Positions 14,381 through 14,575 of a stretch of 14,575 bases of DNA are shown one piece after another. Within the stretch, counting starts at the first letter, position 1. Each line of letters begins with the position of its first letter. The notes below the pieces were generated by a model. The model was not told the DNA's origin and did no database searches. It worked only from the letters and a program-made list of their open reading frames with translations. This DNA is from an uncultured Clostridia bacterium (lineage in GTDB: Bacteria > Bacillota > Clostridia > Lachnospirales > Lachnospiraceae): contig CAMJIC010000040.1 in NCBI GenBank assembly GCA_946405675.1, positions 1-14,575 on the forward strand, written 5' to 3'. The position numbers and the translations under genes were made by a program.

Positions 14381-14575
14381 TTATGAACATAAAGCAGCCC
14401 TTTTCAGGCTTTCCGGTTAGGTGAATTAGACAAAGAGGGCTTGTCCCCTCCCTGTAGTTGTTGTAAAATTTGAGTATCTCTGATTATAAATTAGCAGACT
14501 TTCGGGAAGATGTAAACGCACATTGATCTGAACCCCAAAAAGGTAACACTTTTCTTCCACTGATACCCTCCAGGG
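14381..14575. other. Right-edge non-coding region, possible insertion-sequence end
   Basis: No gene is supported here. On the minus strand one frame is open from the window edge to about 14426, but its translation matches nothing I recognise. On the plus strand TGTAAACGCACATTGATC begins at 14511 and is followed by an ACCCC run and a second TAACAC motif; a TG-beginning end with such inner repeats recalls IS21-family tips. The element body, if any, would lie beyond 14575. Confidence 0.25.

Noticed and set aside
14381..14488. Purine or xanthine riboswitch upstream of hydA
   Set aside because: The region was read for the purine riboswitch core and junction sequences and none fit; only short, weak hairpins are present.

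Overview
The window looks like a chromosomal segment of an anaerobic, Gram-positive Clostridia-type bacterium, most likely a gut Lachnospiraceae relative. This rests on strong GGAGG-type ribosome binding sites, moderately GC-rich DNA by eye, a secreted M4 metallopeptidase with no outer-membrane features, and a YqeB protein, which marks selenium-dependent molybdenum hydroxylase systems. I recognise ten protein genes and all ten are on the minus strand, so transcription runs from high to low coordinates. No tRNA, rRNA, CRISPR array or complete mobile element was seen.

Right part (about 14575 to 7739): hydA (dihydropyrimidinase/hydantoinase), yqeB (selenium-dependent Mo-hydroxylase maturation), then xdhA, xdhB and xdhC (molybdopterin, FAD and 2Fe-2S subunits of a xanthine dehydrogenase-type purine hydroxylase). 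xdhABC are tightly packed and xdhB/xdhC overlap. yqeB and xdhA are separated by five 17-bp tandem repeats that start over the yqeB stop codon. The set resembles the hydantoinase and purine hydroxylase portion of known anaerobic purine catabolic clusters.

Middle part (7738 to 5101): a polar amino acid ABC importer, made of a solute-binding protein, a permease and an ATPase. It has its own near-consensus promoter with a perfect 20-bp dyad just downstream, and a long hairpin between the binding-protein and permease genes.

Left part: a 553-bp gene-free stretch (4548 to 5100) holds three inverted-repeat structures, including a 135-bp MITE-like element, and a candidate preA promoter. preA follows; it encodes a dihydropyrimidine dehydrogenase catalytic subunit with an extra N-terminal Fe-S domain fused to it. 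The last gene encodes a 900-residue secreted M4-family (thermolysin-like) metallopeptidase with its own promoter, operator-like dyad and terminator.

Inferred logic: XdhABC, matured with YqeB, hydroxylates purines. HydA opens a cyclic amide, and PreA reduces or oxidises a pyrimidine-type ring, so the island probably salvages nitrogen and energy from nucleobases. The ABC importer may move an amino acid linked to the pathway or may be an unrelated neighbour. The peptidase is probably unrelated. The features that most deserve a second look are the 17-bp repeat array, the PreA domain fusion that lacks an FAD/NAD(P)H module, and the roughly 105-residue low-complexity insertion in XdhA.
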